This document shows positions 61,966-64,000 of a stretch of 64,000 nucleotides of DNA, one piece after another (the first letter of the stretch is position 1; every line of letters starts with the position of its first letter). This DNA comes from Marininema halotolerans. GTDB taxonomy: Bacteria > Bacillota > Bacilli > Thermoactinomycetales > DSM-45169. Under the pieces are notes generated by a model. The model saw only the letters and a list, made by a program, of their open reading frames with translations, was not told the DNA's origin and made no database searches. The stretch lies in assembly GCF_900116235.1 (NCBI RefSeq), contig NZ_FPAA01000015.1, positions 1 to 64,000 of the forward strand, given 5' to 3'. The translations under genes and the position numbers were made by a program.

Positions 61966-64000
61966 ATGAAAAAAACCGTGGGTTTTGTACTCTCTGCTGT
62001 AATGACAGGTGCGCTTGCATTCTCAGGATTAACACCGGTGTCAGCAGCCCCCATTCAATCGCATAAGGTAAATCAGAGTCAGTACTATTTTGTACAATTA
62101 GAGGACAAGCCGGTCGCTTCCTATCAAGGTGGCGTAAAAGGATATCAAGCAACAAAAGTCCAAGCGGACGAAAAACTGAACATTCATGCAAAAGATGTAA
62201 AAAAATACGGCAGTTACTTAAAAGAGAAACGTCATAAGATAAAAGAATTCATTAAAAAGAATGAAGATCAATCCACCGTCGTGGAAGAGTACTCCCTCGC
62301 ATTTAATGGTGTCGCAGTGAAATCCACTGCAAAAGAGGCAAAAGAGATTGCGCATGCTCCTGGAGTTAAGCGCGTAGTCGAGAGTAAACAGTACCGCCCT
62401 CTTATGGATAAAAGTCACGCGATCATTAACGATATTCCGATGTGGAAGGCAGGCTATGACGGGAAAGGGGTAAAAGTAGCGGTCATCGATAGCGGAATTG
62501 ACCAAAACCATCCTTTCTTAAAAGACGACTCGCTGCCAATGCCAGCAGGTTTCCCAAAAAGCCAAAAAGATGAATGGTTAAAATATACCTCCAATAAAGT
62601 GATCGTTGCGAAAGTATACAGTGAGCAAGCGGGAATCAATTATGATGATGGCACAGTAAAAGAATTGCCAGCAGGAACCACGGGGGTAACACCTGAGGCG
62701 ATTGGATCCCATGGAACCCATGTAGCCGGTACGATTGCTGGGATCAATGGTTATAAGGATCCTTCTGGGGTGGCTTCCAGCAAACTGAGTGGGGTGGCAC
62801 CGAAAGCCTACCTTGGCAACTATAATGTGTTTCCCTGCGATGATTGTAGTGCGGAAAGTATTTACATAGCCAAAGCGATTGAAGATGCTGTAAATGATGG
62901 TATGGATGTAGCGAACTTAAGTTTAGGAGGGCCTGCTACGACTGGTTTTGACTTGTTGGTAAATGTGGTGAATGGTGCTAGCGATGCAGGAATGACCATG
63001 GCGATTGCTGCAGGTAACGAAGGTCCTGATCCCATGACCATCGGTTCGCCAGGGATTGCAGAAAAAGCAATTACTGTTGCGGCAGTATCCAATGCGCACT
63101 TTTTTGGGAAATCCATCAAAGTGAAGGTGGATGGGGAAGAGAAAGTGCTCCCTGTCGGTTCCTCGAGTCGAGGTGGGCAAATTTCCAAAAAATTAGAAGC
63201 CTCCTTGTTACCGGTCACCGAGAAGGATGGTTTAGGTTGTGACCCGATTGATCAGGACTTAACTGGAAAGATTGCCGTATTAAAGCGTGGAAGTTGTTCA
63301 TTTACCCAAAAAGCAACCAACGCACAAGCAAAGGGCGCTGCAGGAGTGCTCTTGATCAATAATAGTACGGGTGATCCAAGTAGCATGTCAGTGGAAGAGT
63401 CTGTTACCATTCCGATGGTGATGGTCACCCAAAAGGATGGCGAATGGATCCTAGGGGGGCAATCCACCTCTGCAACGCTTGAAGATAGTCCATTGCGTGA
63501 GTTTGAAACTACGAATGACAGCCAAATTGCCAACTTCTCTTCCCGTGGACCGACCGTCAACTACACCTTAAAGCCCGATGTAGCCGCTGTCGGTGTCAAT
63601 GTATACTCCAGTGTAGTAGGGGGAGGGCTTGCATCCTATAATGGTACCTCCATGGCAACACCCCATGTAGCAGGAGCCGCTGCGCTTTTATTACAAGCGC
63701 ATCCCGATTGGAAGCCCCAGGATGTAAAAGCAGCACTGATGGCTACGGCGAAAGATCCGAAAAGCGAGTCACTACCCGTCGAAGTAGGGGCAGGGATCAT
63801 TGATGTAGCTGCTGCATCAAATCCAGCAGCACTCGCTTATCCTTCTAGCTTAAGCTTCGGTCAGCTCCAAGCAAAAGAGAAGAAGAATATGGAAGTGACC
63901 CTCAAAAACCCAACGAAAAAATTGATTATGTATCGCATTGTTTCGGATCAGAAGTCGGTGGCAAAACCGAATAAACAGGTGGTTGTCCTGAAAAAAGGAA
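61966..64000 (+). CDS. Secreted subtilase with PA domain (Vpr-like), 3' truncated by the window
   Basis: A serine protease of family S8 that continues past the right edge; 678 codons are visible. There is a signal peptide (1-28, VSAA), an inhibitor I9-type propeptide (about 40-145) and then the catalytic domain. The triad is Asp175 (AVIDSGIDQNHP), His249 (GSHGTHVAGT) and Ser562 (NGTSMATPHVAG). A PA domain is inserted between His and Ser (about 395-480, with KIAVLKRGSCSFTQKATNAQ), as in Vpr and C5a-peptidase-like enzymes. An Fn3-like domain begins after residue 620. The start follows AAAGGAGAG. Two cysteines in FPCDDCSAE near residue 290 are unusual. Confidence 0.94.
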   Translation, partial: MKKTVGFVLSAVMTGALAFSGLTPVSAAPIQSHKVNQSQYYFVQLEDKPVASYQGGVKGYQATKVQADEKLNIHAKDVKKYGSYLKEKRHKIKEFIKKNEDQSTVVEEYSLAFNGVAVKSTAKEAKEIAHAPGVKRVVESKQYRPLMDKSHAIINDIPMWKAGYDGKGVKVAVIDSGIDQNHPFLKDDSLPMPAGFPKSQKDEWLKYTSNKVIVAKVYSEQAGINYDDGTVKELPAGTTGVTPEAIGSHGTHVAGTIAGINGYKDPSGVASSKLSGVAPKAYLGNYNVFPCDDCSAESIYIAKAIEDAVNDGMDVANLSLGGPATTGFDLLVNVVNGASDAGMTMAIAAGNEGPDPMTIGSPGIAEKAITVAAVSNAHFFGKSIKVKVDGEEKVLPVGSSSRGGQISKKLEASLLPVTEKDGLGCDPIDQDLTGKIAVLKRGSCSFTQKATNAQAKGAAGVLLINNSTGDPSSMSVEESVTIPMVMVTQKDGEWILGGQSTSATLEDSPLREFETTNDSQIANFSSRGPTVNYTLKPDVAAVGVNVYSSVVGGGLASYNGTSMATPHVAGAAALLLQAHPDWKPQDVKAALMATAKDPKSESLPVEVGAGIIDVAAASNPAALAYPSSLSFGQLQAKEKKNMEVTLKNPTKKLIMYRIVSDQKSVAKPNKQVVVLKKG

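Overview
The window looks like chromosome of an endospore-forming Gram-positive bacterium of the Bacillales. The evidence is strong AGGAGG-type ribosome binding sites, GTG and TTG starts, and gene orders known from Bacillus subtilis: gerE, then ysmB-racE-gerM-rph-ysnA-ysnB; tig-clpP-clpX-lonB-lonA-engB; and hemA-hemX-hemC-hemD-hemB-hemL. Protein wording suggests a relative of the Thermoactinomycetaceae, but that is only an impression.

Region by region. 1-5616: edge of a TnpB gene, class I fumarase, a zinc-ribbon protein, an M3 metallopeptidase, a HEXXH protein and an orphan gene. 5735-14036: the late sporulation regulator gene gerE, split by an 8.08 kb integrated element. The element carries a large serine recombinase at its right edge, a 51-residue basic protein just before it, an AzlCD-type exporter, a CHRD protein, several small unknown proteins and a possible structured RNA. 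The two gerE parts share a 15 bp core, and removing the element restores a 72-codon gerE. 14180-19234: two carbohydrate or amide deacetylases, an HTH-TPR regulator with an Asp/Glu racemase, and a cyclase-family hydrolase. 19288-23511: four tandem, co-directional paralogues of a secreted protein built from 18-residue DGR-x-IA-Y/F-P repeats, with a duplicated scrap of the neighbouring marR gene between copies three and four. 23986-28840: ysmB, glutamate racemase, GerM, RNase PH, XTPase, phosphodiesterase and tRNA-Arg. 29102-30752: three accessory genes. 31018-42067: trigger factor, ClpP, a stand-alone ClpX zinc domain, ClpX, a FemX-type transferase with an alanine-racemase-like partner, LonB, LonA and EngB. 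42121-52366: D-Ala-D-Ala ligase, membrane proteins, a NarL-type two-component system next to a sortase substrate, and an ABC importer. 52629-59946: haem operon from glutamyl-tRNA to uroporphyrinogen III, with a CobA-HemD fusion and one unknown gene. 60190-64000: anti-sigma/ECF sigma pair and the start of a secreted subtilase.

How they work together. Three themes recur: sporulation (gerE, gerM, lonB, each with a plausible sporulation-sigma promoter), protein quality control (tig, clpP, clpX, lonA, lonB), and cell wall or surface (murI, ddl, femX, alr-like, LPxTA protein, repeat proteins). The most notable find is the gerE intervening element. It resembles in principle skin in sigK and SPbeta in spsM: a serine recombinase next to the junction, an attP core flanked by inverted arms, and an intact sigma-K promoter left outside. 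The second is the four-gene repeat-protein array, which I cannot assign to a known family.
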